A DNA stretch of 59,212 nt from Pseudomonadota bacterium (GTDB lineage Bacteria > Myxococcota_A > Polyangia > Haliangiales > Haliangiaceae), in contig JAEYYV010000386.1 in assembly GCA_023428295.1 (NCBI GenBank), positions 1 to 59,212 of the forward strand, written 5' to 3'. The notes under the pieces were generated by a model, which saw nothing but the letters and a program-made list of their open reading frames with translations, had not been told where the DNA came from and ran no database searches. Below are positions 25,619 to 36,923 of this stretch, piece by piece (the first letter of the stretch is position 1; the number at the start of each line of letters is the position of its first letter). The translations under genes were made by a program, and so were the position numbers.

Positions 25619-26602
25619 ATGGCGCTCCCCACTTCGACGATCGTGATGGCACTCATCACCGCCGTGCCGTTCGGTCTCGCGATCAAAGACACGGTGCAGG
25701 GGAAGACCCCGTACAGCTCGTTGGCGGACGATTACGACGACCACGACGAGTACGACATCGATGACTACCGTACGAAGGCGCAAGCAGAGTTCGACGAGCA
25801 ACAAGCGAAGGAGAAGGACGCCATCATCTCCACGTTCGACGAGCTGATCCCCACGAGCACGGTGGGCGAGCTACGCGGCTTCGTCCTGAACAGCGACGTG
25901 CCGCTCGACTCGGATCTGCAGCGCCGGTTGCAGCGAACGCCCCGCGCGGAGATCACGCCCACGCGCAAACCCGACGGCGCGCTGAAGTCGGTGAGGCTCG
26001 TGTTCCCCGAGTACCGCGGAACCAACAACATCTGCTCGCTCCTCGAGCATCGCCTCGAACAGGCGTGGGGCAGAGCATCGCGTTCGACCCGAGATGGCGT
26101 GGGGTACTGGCACTATGTCGCCGCCGGCAAGCCGCAGCGCGTGACGTACCTCGAAGCCGACGACAACAACGAGTGCTCGCTCGTCCTCGAAGAATCCATC
26201 CGCCCGAGCGAGTTCATCACCAAGACCGAGACGTCCACGGTTCCACTCTGGGCGGTCGGCAAGCCGGCGGCCGCGCTCGTGGCCAAGCTCGGCGGCGACG
26301 CGTACTCGAGCAGCACCCAGATCCGTTGGATGCGTCCCGGCGTCGGCGCGGGCTTCGGCGAGACGGAGCTCTACGCTCGCGTCGTCAAAGGCAAGATCGT
26401 CACGATCACCGCGAGGTTTCGGGTGAGCGAGCACTCGGTTCGCGAGCTCGCCGAGACGCTCATCGACGATCACGGCACGCCGATCGACGGCGACCCCGTC
26501 GTGTGGAAGAAGTCGAAGCTGTCCCTCGAGACCGTCGATGACGCTGCCGGTGACTACCTCGTCGTCGCAGGTGACGCGCTCCCCAGTTCGGACGAAGAAT
26601 AG
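25619..26602 (+). CDS. Unknown protein with N-terminal hydrophobic segment and acidic linker
   Basis: A 327-residue protein, not recognised. The first 24 residues are hydrophobic (STIVMALITAVPFGLAI) and may be a signal anchor. Residues 35-55 are very acidic and Tyr-rich (DDYDDHDEYDIDDY), followed by a charged helix. The C-terminal 200 residues are alpha/beta. It starts 66 bases after the HhH protein stop and shares one base with the next start codon (TAGTG), so it is translationally coupled to the UspA gene. It may be the tail of the nuclease operon or begin its own unit. Confidence 0.75.
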   Translation: MALPTSTIVMALITAVPFGLAIKDTVQGKTPYSSLADDYDDHDEYDIDDYRTKAQAEFDEQQAKEKDAIISTFDELIPTSTVGELRGFVLNSDVPLDSDLQRRLQRTPRAEITPTRKPDGALKSVRLVFPEYRGTNNICSLLEHRLEQAWGRASRSTRDGVGYWHYVAAGKPQRVTYLEADDNNECSLVLEESIRPSEFITKTETSTVPLWAVGKPAAALVAKLGGDAYSSSTQIRWMRPGVGAGFGETELYARVVKGKIVTITARFRVSEHSVRELAETLIDDHGTPIDGDPVVWKKSKLSLETVDDAAGDYLVVAGDALPSSDEE

Positions 26603-27513
26603 TGGCGCTCTCTACCATCCTCGTCGGTTGCGACCTGTCCGAGGGCAGCGACCAAGCCATCGATCGCGCGATTCCGATCGCCGAGAAGCACGGCGCGCGG
26701 ATCGTCCTCGTCCACGCGCAATCCGACGACGCGCCCATCGCCGATGTCGACAACGAAGTCCTCGCGCAGCTCGGTGAGGTCAGCGCGGCCATTCGCGTCG
26801 CCGAAGCGCGCGAGCTCGCCACGCGCATGGCCACGATCAGCGAGCGTGGCATCAAGACTGACATCATCAGCCGCGTCGGGCCGCCCGGCGAGATCCTCTC
26901 GAAGGCCGCGCTCGACGAGTCCGCAGACCTGATCGTCGTCGGCACGCACGGTCGCACGGGCATCTCGCGCTTCCTCATCGGCAGCGTCGCCGCCGACACG
27001 ATCCGTCACGCCACGTGCGACGTCCTGGTCGTCCGCGGCGCCACCTCGAAGACGCTGTTCACCAAGCCGCTCGTCGCCGTCGACTTCTCGAGCGCGTCAC
27101 TCAAAGCGCTGCTGCACGGTGGCGAGCTCGCAGCGCCGGGCGCACACGTCGACGTCGTGCACGCGTGGCAGCTGCCCGCTGGCTCGTGGGGCGCGACACT
27201 CCTCGGCCAAGCGCGGTTCCCGTGGAACACGGTACGCGACGCCGTACTCTCGGGTGTCCAAGGGCAAGCGAACAAGTTCCAGCAGGAGGCCAAGGACGCG
27301 GGCTACGACATCACCGTCGAGCTCGTCCAAGGCCAGCCCACCACGGTCCTCACGCAAACTGCGGAGCGCGGCGGTCACGATCTCATCATCGTGGGCGCGC
27401 ACGGCCATCGCGGCGTGCGTCGCTTACTGCTCGGCTCGGTCGCCGAGAGCACCATCCGACATGCGCCCTGCTCCGTGCTCGTCGTTCACGAGCCGCCGCA
27501 GGACAAGAAGTAG
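26602..27513 (+). CDS. Tandem universal stress protein (two UspA domains)
   Basis: A 303-residue protein from GTG 26602 with two Usp domains of about 145 residues each. Domain 1 starts STILVGCDLSEGS and ends with the ATP-binding loop GTHGRTGISRFLIGS. Domain 2 has the matching loop GAHGHRGVRRLLLGS followed by IRHAPCSVLVV. Both fit the G-2x-G-9x-G(S/T) rule for ATP-binding Usp proteins. Such tandem proteins help survival under stress or growth arrest; the specific cue is unknown. It is coupled to the preceding unknown gene and converges on fdxA with one base between the stops. Confidence 0.95.
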   Translation: MALSTILVGCDLSEGSDQAIDRAIPIAEKHGARIVLVHAQSDDAPIADVDNEVLAQLGEVSAAIRVAEARELATRMATISERGIKTDIISRVGPPGEILSKAALDESADLIVVGTHGRTGISRFLIGSVAADTIRHATCDVLVVRGATSKTLFTKPLVAVDFSSASLKALLHGGELAAPGAHVDVVHAWQLPAGSWGATLLGQARFPWNTVRDAVLSGVQGQANKFQQEAKDAGYDITVELVQGQPTTVLTQTAERGGHDLIIVGAHGHRGVRRLLLGSVAESTIRHAPCSVLVVHEPPQDKK

Positions 27514-27514
27514 A

Positions 27515-27922
27515 TCAGCTACCGCCCTCGAGGGTGAGCGCGGTGATCTTGTTGTCTTCCTTGGCCGCGTCGTCGGCGCCGGGGAGAGACTTCTTCTGCT
27601 CGGTGATGTTCGGCCACGTGTCCGCAGACGCCGCTTGCGCCTTCAGGTGCTCGGGCCACGAACCCGTGTCCACGTCGGCGACCTTCTTGGCTCCCGACAC
27701 CAGCGCGTTGATGTCCTTGTACACGTTCCACTTCGACGGGAGCTCGCTCTCCTCGAAGATCGCCGTGGTGGGGCACTCGGGCTCGCACGCACCGCAATCG
27801 ATGCACTCGTCCGGGTTGATCGCGAGCGAGTTCTTGCCCTCATAGAAACAATCGACGGGGCACACCGCGACGCAGTCGGTGTACTTACACTTCACGCACG
27901 GGTCAGCAACCACGTATGCCAT
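27515..27922 (-). CDS. fdxA: Seven-iron ferredoxin (3Fe-4S + 4Fe-4S)
   Basis: A 135-residue ferredoxin. ATG 27922 is preferred over 27940 because the family begins M-(A/T)-Y-V-V, as here. Cysteine pattern: C9, C17 and C50 would hold the [3Fe-4S] cluster; C21, C40, C43 and C46 the [4Fe-4S] cluster, matching the Azotobacter FdI layout including the two spare Cys (C12, C25). It is a low-potential cytoplasmic electron carrier. The C-terminal tail is longer than the usual 106-112 residues and ends in a charged stretch. Confidence 0.93.
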   Translation of the reverse strand: MAYVVADPCVKCKYTDCVAVCPVDCFYEGKNSLAINPDECIDCGACEPECPTTAIFEESELPSKWNVYKDINALVSGAKKVADVDTGSWPEHLKAQAASADTWPNITEQKKSLPGADDAAKEDNKITALTLEGGS

Positions 27923-27969
27923 ATCGTCCGATCTAGCCATAACCGGGCCGCGGGTGCAGAGTGTCGCGC

Positions 27970-28356
27970 ATGAAATCGACGTCGCTGCTGCCGCTCTCCT
28001 TCGCGCTGATCGCGTCCCTCGCGGGATGCCAGAGCGGCGCGACGGATGAATCGAAGACAGCGCCCCGCCCCACCGCCGCGGACATCACCAAGGACTACGC
28101 CGGCGACATCGAGAAGCTCTGCGACGTCATCCGCCTCTCCGGCGCGCCCGAAGACGACGCGCAGACCCTCACCACGGCCAACTGGCTGGCAGCGAACCTG
28201 GTCACGCCAGAGTCGCGGAAGTTCCTCGTGTCCATCCAGCCGCTCGTGGGCGCGAAAAAAGCCGATGCCCTCGACGCGGAGGCCACGCGCGTCGGCCTCA
28301 CGAGCTGCGCGCTCTCCGAGCTGTGGCGCAAGCCGAACGCGGTTCCGCCTCCCTGA
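27970..28356 (+). CDS. Small lipoprotein, function unknown
   Basis: A 128-residue lipoprotein starting at ATG 27970 (MKSTSLLPLSFALIASLAGC, lipobox LAGC); GTG 27961 is an alternative. The mature part is a small helical domain with two Cys (KLCDVIRLSGAPEDDAQTL, and TSCALSELWRK at the end), likely joined by a disulfide. It resembles many short myxobacterial lipoproteins with a C-ADVC-like start, but I cannot name a family. It is divergent from fdxA with a 47-base gap and convergent with the recA operon. Confidence 0.7.
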   Translation: MKSTSLLPLSFALIASLAGCQSGATDESKTAPRPTAADITKDYAGDIEKLCDVIRLSGAPEDDAQTLTTANWLAANLVTPESRKFLVSIQPLVGAKKADALDAEATRVGLTSCALSELWRKPNAVPPP

Positions 28357-28401
28357 GCGACGTTTACGTCATTCGCGCGTGCCCCGATCACGTGCGCGAG
28401 C

Positions 28402-28691
28402 TCAACTCGGCGGTGACGCGGTGGTCGCGCTGCGGTGGCGCCGGATCTCGAGCACCGTGCCGTCCGGTAGCGGGATCGATCGAGGCGGCTCGTACTCCTC
28501 GCGCATCGCGACGCAGATCGGGCAATCGTCATCTTCGGGGACATCGTCGTCCGAGTAGCGAAAGCCGATGATCGGCGGCTCGCTGTCGTTGTCATACGGC
28601 GCGAGCGCCGCGTCGACGATCGCGTCGGTCTCGAGGTCGCACGCGGCTTCGAACAGCGTCGAGCGCAGCGTGGGTCGGTTGGGCAGGCCGC

Positions 28692-28695
<4 letters not shown>
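28402..28695 (-). CDS. Small acidic CxxC protein coupled to recA
   Basis: A 97-residue protein starting at ATG 28695, in an ATGA overlap with the recA stop, so it is certainly co-translated with recA. It has an acidic middle (YSDDDVPEDDD) followed by CPIC and a C-terminal Pro/Arg-rich tail. The single CxxC could bind metal with a partner or as a dimer. No family recognised. In other bacteria recX often follows recA, but this protein lacks the recX helical repeats and is too short. Confidence 0.7.
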
Positions 28696-29723
<1,028 letters not shown>

Positions 29724-29791
29724 TTGAAACCTCCGCGCGCACCCATTCCATGGCGTGTGCCCGCGCAAGCTCGCGGAACGACATCAGCGCT

Positions 29792-29839
29792 TGTCCGGGA
29801 TGTCCGGACGCCGGACACGATCCGGCCGGTGCTCGGACA
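29792..29839. promoter_or_regulatory. TGTCCGG/CCGGACA palindrome cluster upstream of recA
   Basis: TGTCCGG-ACG-CCGGACA at 29801-29817 is a perfect 7-bp inverted repeat. A second half-site TGTCCGG lies at 29792-29798 and an inverted CGGACA at 29834-29839. The cluster is about 70-115 bases upstream of the recA start codon. It does not match the LexA boxes I know from E. coli, Bacillus or alpha-proteobacteria. It may be a regulator site for recA, or a terminator for the preceding lipoprotein gene. Confidence 0.45.
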
Positions 29840-29860
29840 AACCCGGACGCGCGCGCCGGA

Positions 29861-31387
29861 TCAGTCGAGCGTGAACGACTGCGTGTACGTGACGCCGAGC
29901 CACTGGCTCACGCTCCACACCGTGAAGTCCGCGTTGGCGGTGTTCGCGGAGGCGCCGCGGATCATGCGGATCTGGAACACGTAGCGCGTGCCGGGCGGCT
30001 CGCCCGTCGCACGATTGAAGCGCAGCGGCTTCTCGGTGAACGTGAACTCGCGGATGGGAACCAATGCGCTGCCCTGCAGCTTGTAGAGCGTGGCTTCGTA
30101 CAGATCGACGAGCGGGTTGCTCACACTCGCGCCGAAATCGAGATCCGCGGTCGCGCCGCCCGCCGGGATCGCTACGGTGCTGGCCTCGGTGATCTTGATC
30201 GACGCGCCATCGATCGTGGGCGAGACCGGAAAGCCCGAGAAGCGGAAGTCCGCGTTGAACGGCCCCAGATCACCGACGATCGAGTGCGCGAGGCCGTTCT
30301 TGACCATCGGCCCGCCGGCGAGCGGAAGCGCCTTCGTCGTGTACATGAGCGTACCGATCGTCGGCAACGCGATGTCCGAGGGGAACGCGAACGACGGCAC
30401 CGTCGGGGGACCGTCCGTGCACTTCGCGAGGAGGATGCCGGCCGGCACCGGCAACGGAACGCCGGGCTCGGCGTGGCGATGGAGCGGGATCGATCCACCC
30501 GGGCCGTACGTGAGCACCTGGTAGCGCTCGATGTCGTTCGCGTTCTGGAGATCGTGCGTTGTGATCAGGTCCGTGATCGTGGCGATGCCGTCACCGTCGA
30601 CGAGATAGGTTCCGTTCTTGACGTTGGCGCTCCACGTCGGCGTGGAGCCGGCGCCGGTCGCGAGGTCGATGCGGAACGCCGCCGAGCCTTTGGCGATCAT
30701 GCAGGCACCCGACGCGGCGGTGTCGTCGTACTCGACCAGCACCTCGAAGTCGCGCGTGGGATCCGGCTTGCGCTTGGGACCCGCCATCGGCTTCGTGAAG
30801 TTGCCCGCGTAGTCGTGGTTGACCTGCGTGGGCACCGCGGTGTCGGGCGGCGGCGAGAGCTCCACCGTCCACGTGTTCGTCGTGTACGCCCGCGGGTTCA
30901 TCCACACCGACGGCGCGTTCGTCGCCTTCAACGCGAACACGCCCGGGGTCGGCACCGGATCGCGATCGTTTGGCGTCAGCTGCAAGGTCACCGCGTGTCC
31001 CTGCCGGGACGTCACGTTGGGCTTCCAGTGCACCTCGTGCGGGACGCCGCCGTCGAGCGTGTACACGAGACGCCACGTCTCCATCAGGTTCTCGAAGGCA
31101 TAGCCGACGTACACGTCCTGCCCGTCGATCGTTGTCTCCGTCAGCTCCTCGCCGCGCCGGCCGTACTGCACGCGCGGCGGCGGCTCGATCGGAACGAACG
31201 ACGCTTGCCCCGTCGTCGCTCCTTCGGCGGTGAGCATCGGCGTGATCGCGGACAGCTGCACCGACGGCAACTGTGCATCGGGCATCGCATCGACGACGGT
31301 CAGCGTGACCGGATCGAGACCGAAGACCCAGTTGCAACCGGATCCGAGCGCGAGCGCTCCGAGCGCTCCGAGGACAACGGTCCGCAT
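29861..31387 (-). CDS. Large lipoprotein with CNWVFGLD-type N-terminus, function unknown
   Basis: A 508-residue lipoprotein. ATG 31387 gives MRTVVLGALGALALGSGC, and the mature start CNWVFGLDPV is a motif seen at the N-terminus of many myxobacterial lipoproteins. The rest is beta-rich and without an obvious named domain (DTTASGACMIAKGSAAFRID, SPTIDGASIKITEAST). It probably stands on the outer membrane. The gene lies upstream of recA in the same direction, 137 bases apart, with the palindrome cluster in between. Confidence 0.8.
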   Translation of the reverse strand: MRTVVLGALGALALGSGCNWVFGLDPVTLTVVDAMPDAQLPSVQLSAITPMLTAEGATTGQASFVPIEPPPRVQYGRRGEELTETTIDGQDVYVGYAFENLMETWRLVYTLDGGVPHEVHWKPNVTSRQGHAVTLQLTPNDRDPVPTPGVFALKATNAPSVWMNPRAYTTNTWTVELSPPPDTAVPTQVNHDYAGNFTKPMAGPKRKPDPTRDFEVLVEYDDTAASGACMIAKGSAAFRIDLATGAGSTPTWSANVKNGTYLVDGDGIATITDLITTHDLQNANDIERYQVLTYGPGGSIPLHRHAEPGVPLPVPAGILLAKCTDGPPTVPSFAFPSDIALPTIGTLMYTTKALPLAGGPMVKNGLAHSIVGDLGPFNADFRFSGFPVSPTIDGASIKITEASTVAIPAGGATADLDFGASVSNPLVDLYEATLYKLQGSALVPIREFTFTEKPLRFNRATGEPPGTRYVFQIRMIRGASANTANADFTVWSVSQWLGVTYTQSFTLD

Positions 31388-31481
31388 CGCGGCGATCCTG
31401 GCACGTCCCGCGCGCCGGGCACAACATCTGCGCGACGCGCGTGAGTGGCACGCGTCACGGCGTGCGTGCGACTCTTGCTCG

Positions 31482-32192
31482 GTGAAGCTCGACGCGAAGC
31501 TCGGCCTGTTCATCACGCTCGTCGCGATGTTCATGGTCTGCCTCGTCGTCGGCGATCTGATCGGTGGAAAGCTGACGTCGTTTCATCTGTTCGGCCACGA
31601 ATGGGTGTTCTCGGTGGGCCTGCTCGCCTTTCCGGTGACGTTCATTCTCACGGACATCCTCAACGAGTTTTACGGAAAGGCCGTGGTCCGCCGGATCACG
31701 TTCCTCGCGTTCTTCATGGTCGGCCTCACGCTGACCATCTTGCTCGTCGCCAACGCCGTCCCGTTCTGGCCGCGCGTGCTGCACGACGATTGGACCGGCG
31801 TGCAGCCTCGCGACTTCGACCGCGTGTTCACCGGATCGATGCGCATCCAGGTGTCGTCGATGTTCGCCTTCTTGATCGCGAACCTCGTCGACATCTGGGT
31901 GTTCTTCCTGTTCAAGAAGCTCACCGGCAACAAGATGCTGTGGCTGCGCGCCACGGGGTCAACGGCCGTCAGCCAGCTCATCGACACCATCGTGATCAAC
32001 GCACTCGTGTGGGGCGGCAAGATGACGTTCGACGAGTACGTCAACACCGTGATCACCTCGTACGCGGTGAAGGTGTCCGCCGCGATCGCGATCACGCCGC
32101 TCATCTATGGCGTGCACGAGATCGTCGAGAAGGTGTTCAAAGTCCCGCCCGCGCCCGCCGAGGTCGCGAGCGCGGATCTCGACCCGAAGTGA
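31482..32192 (+). CDS. yhhQ: Queuosine precursor transporter (YhhQ/VUT family)
   Basis: A 236-residue integral membrane protein from GTG 31482 with six or so hydrophobic helices. Family signatures are visible: VVGDLIGGKLTSF in helix 1, FPVTFILTDILNEFYGK, and VSQLIDTIVINALVWG near the end. It imports 7-deazaguanine precursors of the tRNA base queuosine across the inner membrane. No que biosynthesis gene lies in the window. Its stop abuts the stop of the convergent gene. Confidence 0.9.
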   Translation: MKLDAKLGLFITLVAMFMVCLVVGDLIGGKLTSFHLFGHEWVFSVGLLAFPVTFILTDILNEFYGKAVVRRITFLAFFMVGLTLTILLVANAVPFWPRVLHDDWTGVQPRDFDRVFTGSMRIQVSSMFAFLIANLVDIWVFFLFKKLTGNKMLWLRATGSTAVSQLIDTIVINALVWGGKMTFDEYVNTVITSYAVKVSAAIAITPLIYGVHEIVEKVFKVPPAPAEVASADLDPK

Positions 32193-33380
32193 TCATTCCT
32201 CGTCGTAGCTCGCGCCGTTCCACACGTACGTCTTCTTCGACGCGGTCTCGTGCATGCCTCGCTTCGACAGATCGTCGTTGTGCCAGTCGGACTTGTAGTC
32301 GATGCACCTGACCGTCAGCTTCTTCGGCATCGACGCGGTCGGCTTGATCCGCGGACCCTCGCACTTCGTGGCGTCGTTGCTCTCCATCGCGTCGGACAGC
32401 ACGGTCTCCCACGCGACGAGCTTCTCGAAGCCAGCCTCGGTCATTCGATAGAGCGTCGTGGTGGTCTCGCTGTACGCGTGAAAGTTCGAGAACGTGCCGC
32501 GCTTCACGCTGACCGACAGCGCGTGCTCTGTGGTGCGGAGCGGCACGAGCGCGAGCGACACGCCCTGCTCGACCTCGTGCTCCTGCTGAAACTCGCTCTC
32601 CTCGACGGCGCCGTTGGTCAGATCGATCTCGAGCTTCGCGCCCAGCGCTCTCCGCGTCTTCTTCGCTGCGAGCTGGAGCGTGACGCGCGAGTCATCGCCG
32701 GCGCGGTCAGTGTCGATGCGGCACAAGGTCATGTCGCGCGTCACGCCGAGCTCGGTGGTAGACACCACCTTTCCCTCGAGCGCGCCGACGACCTTCCGGC
32801 ACTCCGCCTTCGTCAGCGCGGGAAGCGCGTCGAGCGAGACGAGCCGGATCGAGGGCTTCTGCGGCTTGGGCTTTGCGGTCGTGGTGCCCCACACCTCGAG
32901 CTCGCTGATGCTGATCTCCTTCCAGCTCTTCTTGGTCCCAGGCACCCGCGCGAGGATGGCGATGTCGAGATCACCCGCCGGAAGATCGACCTTCAACTCC
33001 TGAAGGCCGCGATACTGGAAGTCGAGGTGATGCTCGGTGGCGTGGCCGCCGCTCGAGATGCGCACTTTGCGGATCCGCGGGTTCATGGTGAACAGATCGC
33101 CGAGCCGCTTGTCGACCTTGGTGAAGCCCGCGGTCATCTTGATCGAGGTGACCTTGGCGGTCGGCGGCACGCGAACATAGATGTGGGGCGTGAGATCGCC
33201 CGTGCGCGAGTTCCACGCGGTGTCGAGCCTGCCGTCGGCGATGTGCTCCGGCTTGATCGACGCGTTGTCGACCGTCGACGACACCGCGATCGTCGTGGGC
33301 ACCGATGCGGTTAGGTTGACCGGCGTGTCGTCCGCAACCGCCGTACTCGCCACGAAGACAACCACCCACGCTGAGCGCAT
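32193..33380 (-). CDS. Exported NADase-type glycan-binding-domain protein
   Basis: A 395-residue protein with a short signal peptide (MRSAWVVVFVASTAVADD). Residues about 35-165 resemble the NADase-type glycan-binding or F5/8-type (discoidin) beta-sandwich, with the conserved IADGRLDTAWNSR turn, VRVPPTAKVTSIKMTAGF and ISELEVWG. The second half (residues 185-395) is an unnamed domain with CRKVVGALEG and a final cluster of three Cys. It likely binds a sugar or other ligand outside the cytoplasm. It is divergent from the aminopeptidase gene. Confidence 0.8.
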   Translation of the reverse strand: MRSAWVVVFVASTAVADDTPVNLTASVPTTIAVSSTVDNASIKPEHIADGRLDTAWNSRTGDLTPHIYVRVPPTAKVTSIKMTAGFTKVDKRLGDLFTMNPRIRKVRISSGGHATEHHLDFQYRGLQELKVDLPAGDLDIAILARVPGTKKSWKEISISELEVWGTTTAKPKPQKPSIRLVSLDALPALTKAECRKVVGALEGKVVSTTELGVTRDMTLCRIDTDRAGDDSRVTLQLAAKKTRRALGAKLEIDLTNGAVEESEFQQEHEVEQGVSLALVPLRTTEHALSVSVKRGTFSNFHAYSETTTTLYRMTEAGFEKLVAWETVLSDAMESNDATKCEGPRIKPTASMPKKLTVRCIDYKSDWHNDDLSKRGMHETASKKTYVWNGASYDEE

Positions 33381-33472
33381 GCGCCGAGTCTGACATCGAT
33401 CACGACGCGGTGCCGGTCGGATTCGAGTGCTTCGTCTGTGTACGCCGAGGGTGCACCGGTATGCTTCGCGCC

Positions 33473-35224
33473 ATGCGCCGCGATCCGCACTCGTTTGCCG
33501 ACGACACTCAGGCCCGCACCGACTCGTTCGACCTCGACGCCACCGTCGACTTCGCGTCGCAGACCCTGCGCGCGACCGTGACGCTGCGGTTTGTCGCGCC
33601 CGCGTCGGGTCGCCTCGATCTCGACACGCGTGACCTGACCATCGAGCGCATCGAGGACGCGCACGGTGACACGCTCGCGTTCACGGTGGATCCACCCACG
33701 GAGCACATCGGATCGCGGCTCGCGATCGAGCTCGCGCGCGAGACGCCCTCGATCACGATTCGCTATCGCACGACGCCCAGCGCGTCCGCGATGCAGTGGC
33801 TCGCGCCGGCGCAGACTGCGGGCGGCGTGCATCCGTACGTGTTCACGCAGTGCCAGGCGATCCACGCACGCTCGATCGTTCCCTTGCAGGACTCGCCCGG
33901 CCATCGCGTCACGTTCACCGCGAAGCTCACGATCCCGCGCGCACTCGTGGTGGTGATGGCCGCCGCGGATCGCGGGCGCACGGAGACCGGCGACGTCGCG
34001 ATTCACGCGTGGGAGATGCCGCAGCGAATTCCGCCGTACTTGTTCGCGTTCGCCGTCGGTGATCTCGCGTCGCGTGATCTCTCGCCGAGGTCGCGCGTGT
34101 GGGCCGAGCCCGCGGTCGTCGATGCGGCCGCGTGGGAGTTCGCGCCCGTCGAGGATCACATCGCCGCGGCAGAGTCGCTGTTCGGTCCGTACGATTGGGA
34201 GCGTTACGACATCTTGATCATGCCGCCCTCGTTCCCGTATGGCGGCATGGAGAACCCGCGCCTCACGTTCTTCTCGCCGACGACGATCGCCGGCGATCGC
34301 TCGCTCATCTCGGTGCTCGCGCACGAGCTCGCGCACTCGTGGACCGGCAACCTCGTGACCAACGCGAACGCCGAGCACTTCTGGCTCAACGAGGGTTTCA
34401 CGATGTACGCCGAGCGCCGCATCGTCGAGGTCACGGAAGGTCCCGACGCGGCCGCGCTGTCCGCTGCGCTCGGCAGGCGCGAGCTCGACGAATCGATCGA
34501 GCGCTTCGCGGATCGCCCCGAGATGACCAAGCTGCGCCCCAACCTCGACGGCGTGGATCCGGACGATTGCTACTCGCTCATCCCCTACGAGAAGGGCTAC
34601 TTTTTCCTCGCCGCGATCGAGAGCGTCGTCGGACGCAGCGCGTTCGAGGCATGGCTCAAGACGTACCTCGCGTCGTATCGCTTCGGTGCGATCACCACGG
34701 AAGAGTTCGAAGCGCACCTCGAGAAGGCGCTGCCCGGTGCCCTCGCCACCGCAAACGCGCGCGCGTGGATCGATGGGCCTGGCATTCCCGACGGCGCGGT
34801 GATTCCGAGCTCCGTGAAGCTCGACGCGATCGAGTCGCTGCGTGGCGCGCTGCCGTCACCGGAGGTGTCCGCGCGGTGGAACGCCGTGGAGTGGAACCTC
34901 TACCTCGAGAGCGTTCCGCGTCCCGCATCCGAGGAGACGTGTCGCGCACTCGATGCCGCGCTCACCGCGAGCAGCAACTACGACGTGCTGGTCGCGTGGC
35001 TGACGCTCGCGCTCCAGTCCGGCTATCACGCGGTGCTGCCTCGGGTGGAGCAAGTGCTCGCCGCGGTCGGTCGCATGAAGTACCTCCGTCCGCTGTACAC
35101 GAACCTCGCGAACGATCCGCGCACCCGCGGTCTCGCGAGCGAGCTGTTCGCCAAGAACCGCGCCTCGTATCACCCGATCGCGCAGCAGATGGTCGAAGGC
35201 GTCCTCGCGAAGCCACGGACGTAA
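33473..35224 (+). CDS. M1-family zinc aminopeptidase (leukotriene A4 hydrolase-like)
   Basis: A 583-residue metallopeptidase. ATG 33473 (MRRDPHSFADDTQART) fits the family N-terminus; ATG 33461 would add four residues. The exopeptidase motif GGMEN is at 257-261. The zinc site is HELAH (284-288) with the third ligand E307 in WLNEG. The C-terminal helical domain (YTNLANDPRTRGLASELFAKNR) is typical of LTA4H-type aminopeptidases. No signal peptide, so probably cytoplasmic. It removes N-terminal residues from peptides; preferred substrates are unknown. Confidence 0.95.
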   Translation: MRRDPHSFADDTQARTDSFDLDATVDFASQTLRATVTLRFVAPASGRLDLDTRDLTIERIEDAHGDTLAFTVDPPTEHIGSRLAIELARETPSITIRYRTTPSASAMQWLAPAQTAGGVHPYVFTQCQAIHARSIVPLQDSPGHRVTFTAKLTIPRALVVVMAAADRGRTETGDVAIHAWEMPQRIPPYLFAFAVGDLASRDLSPRSRVWAEPAVVDAAAWEFAPVEDHIAAAESLFGPYDWERYDILIMPPSFPYGGMENPRLTFFSPTTIAGDRSLISVLAHELAHSWTGNLVTNANAEHFWLNEGFTMYAERRIVEVTEGPDAAALSAALGRRELDESIERFADRPEMTKLRPNLDGVDPDDCYSLIPYEKGYFFLAAIESVVGRSAFEAWLKTYLASYRFGAITTEEFEAHLEKALPGALATANARAWIDGPGIPDGAVIPSSVKLDAIESLRGALPSPEVSARWNAVEWNLYLESVPRPASEETCRALDAALTASSNYDVLVAWLTLALQSGYHAVLPRVEQVLAAVGRMKYLRPLYTNLANDPRTRGLASELFAKNRASYHPIAQQMVEGVLAKPRT

Positions 35225-35247
35225 TCCGATCCATGGCGCTTACAGCG

Positions 35248-35300
35248 GTGTCAGATTTTTCAGACACTCCCGTGTGCGAGGTGTCCGAGATTTCAGACAC
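35248..35300 (+). promoter_or_regulatory. Two palindromic 20-mers, 33 bp apart, upstream of the GAF-AAA+ regulator
   Basis: GTGTCAGATTTTTCAGACAC (35248-35267) and GTGTCCGAGATTTCAGACAC (35281-35300) share 17 of 20 bases. Each is an inverted repeat of GTGTC(N)GA with a 4-base spacer, 7 of 8 arm positions pairing. The start-to-start distance of 33 bp is about three helical turns, so two dimers would lie on the same DNA face. They lie 79-131 bases before the regulator start, as expected of enhancer sites for a Fis-type activator. Autoregulation is inference. Confidence 0.65.
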
Positions 35301-35378
35301 AGTGTTCGAGATCTCGTGACCCGGTGATGGCGCGCAAGCGTCGATTTCCCCACGCGAAGGCCCGATACTGCGCTGTGA

Positions 35379-36919
<1,541 letters not shown>

Positions 36920-36923
<4 letters not shown>

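Noticed and set aside
29724..29860. LexA box before recA
   Set aside because: No match to the E. coli, Bacillus or alpha-proteobacterial forms; only the TGTCCGG palindromes were found and reported separately.
35325..35378. Possible sigma54 -24/-12 promoter before the GAF regulator
   Set aside because: GG and GC pairs exist but with 9-base rather than 10-base spacing and poor surrounding match.
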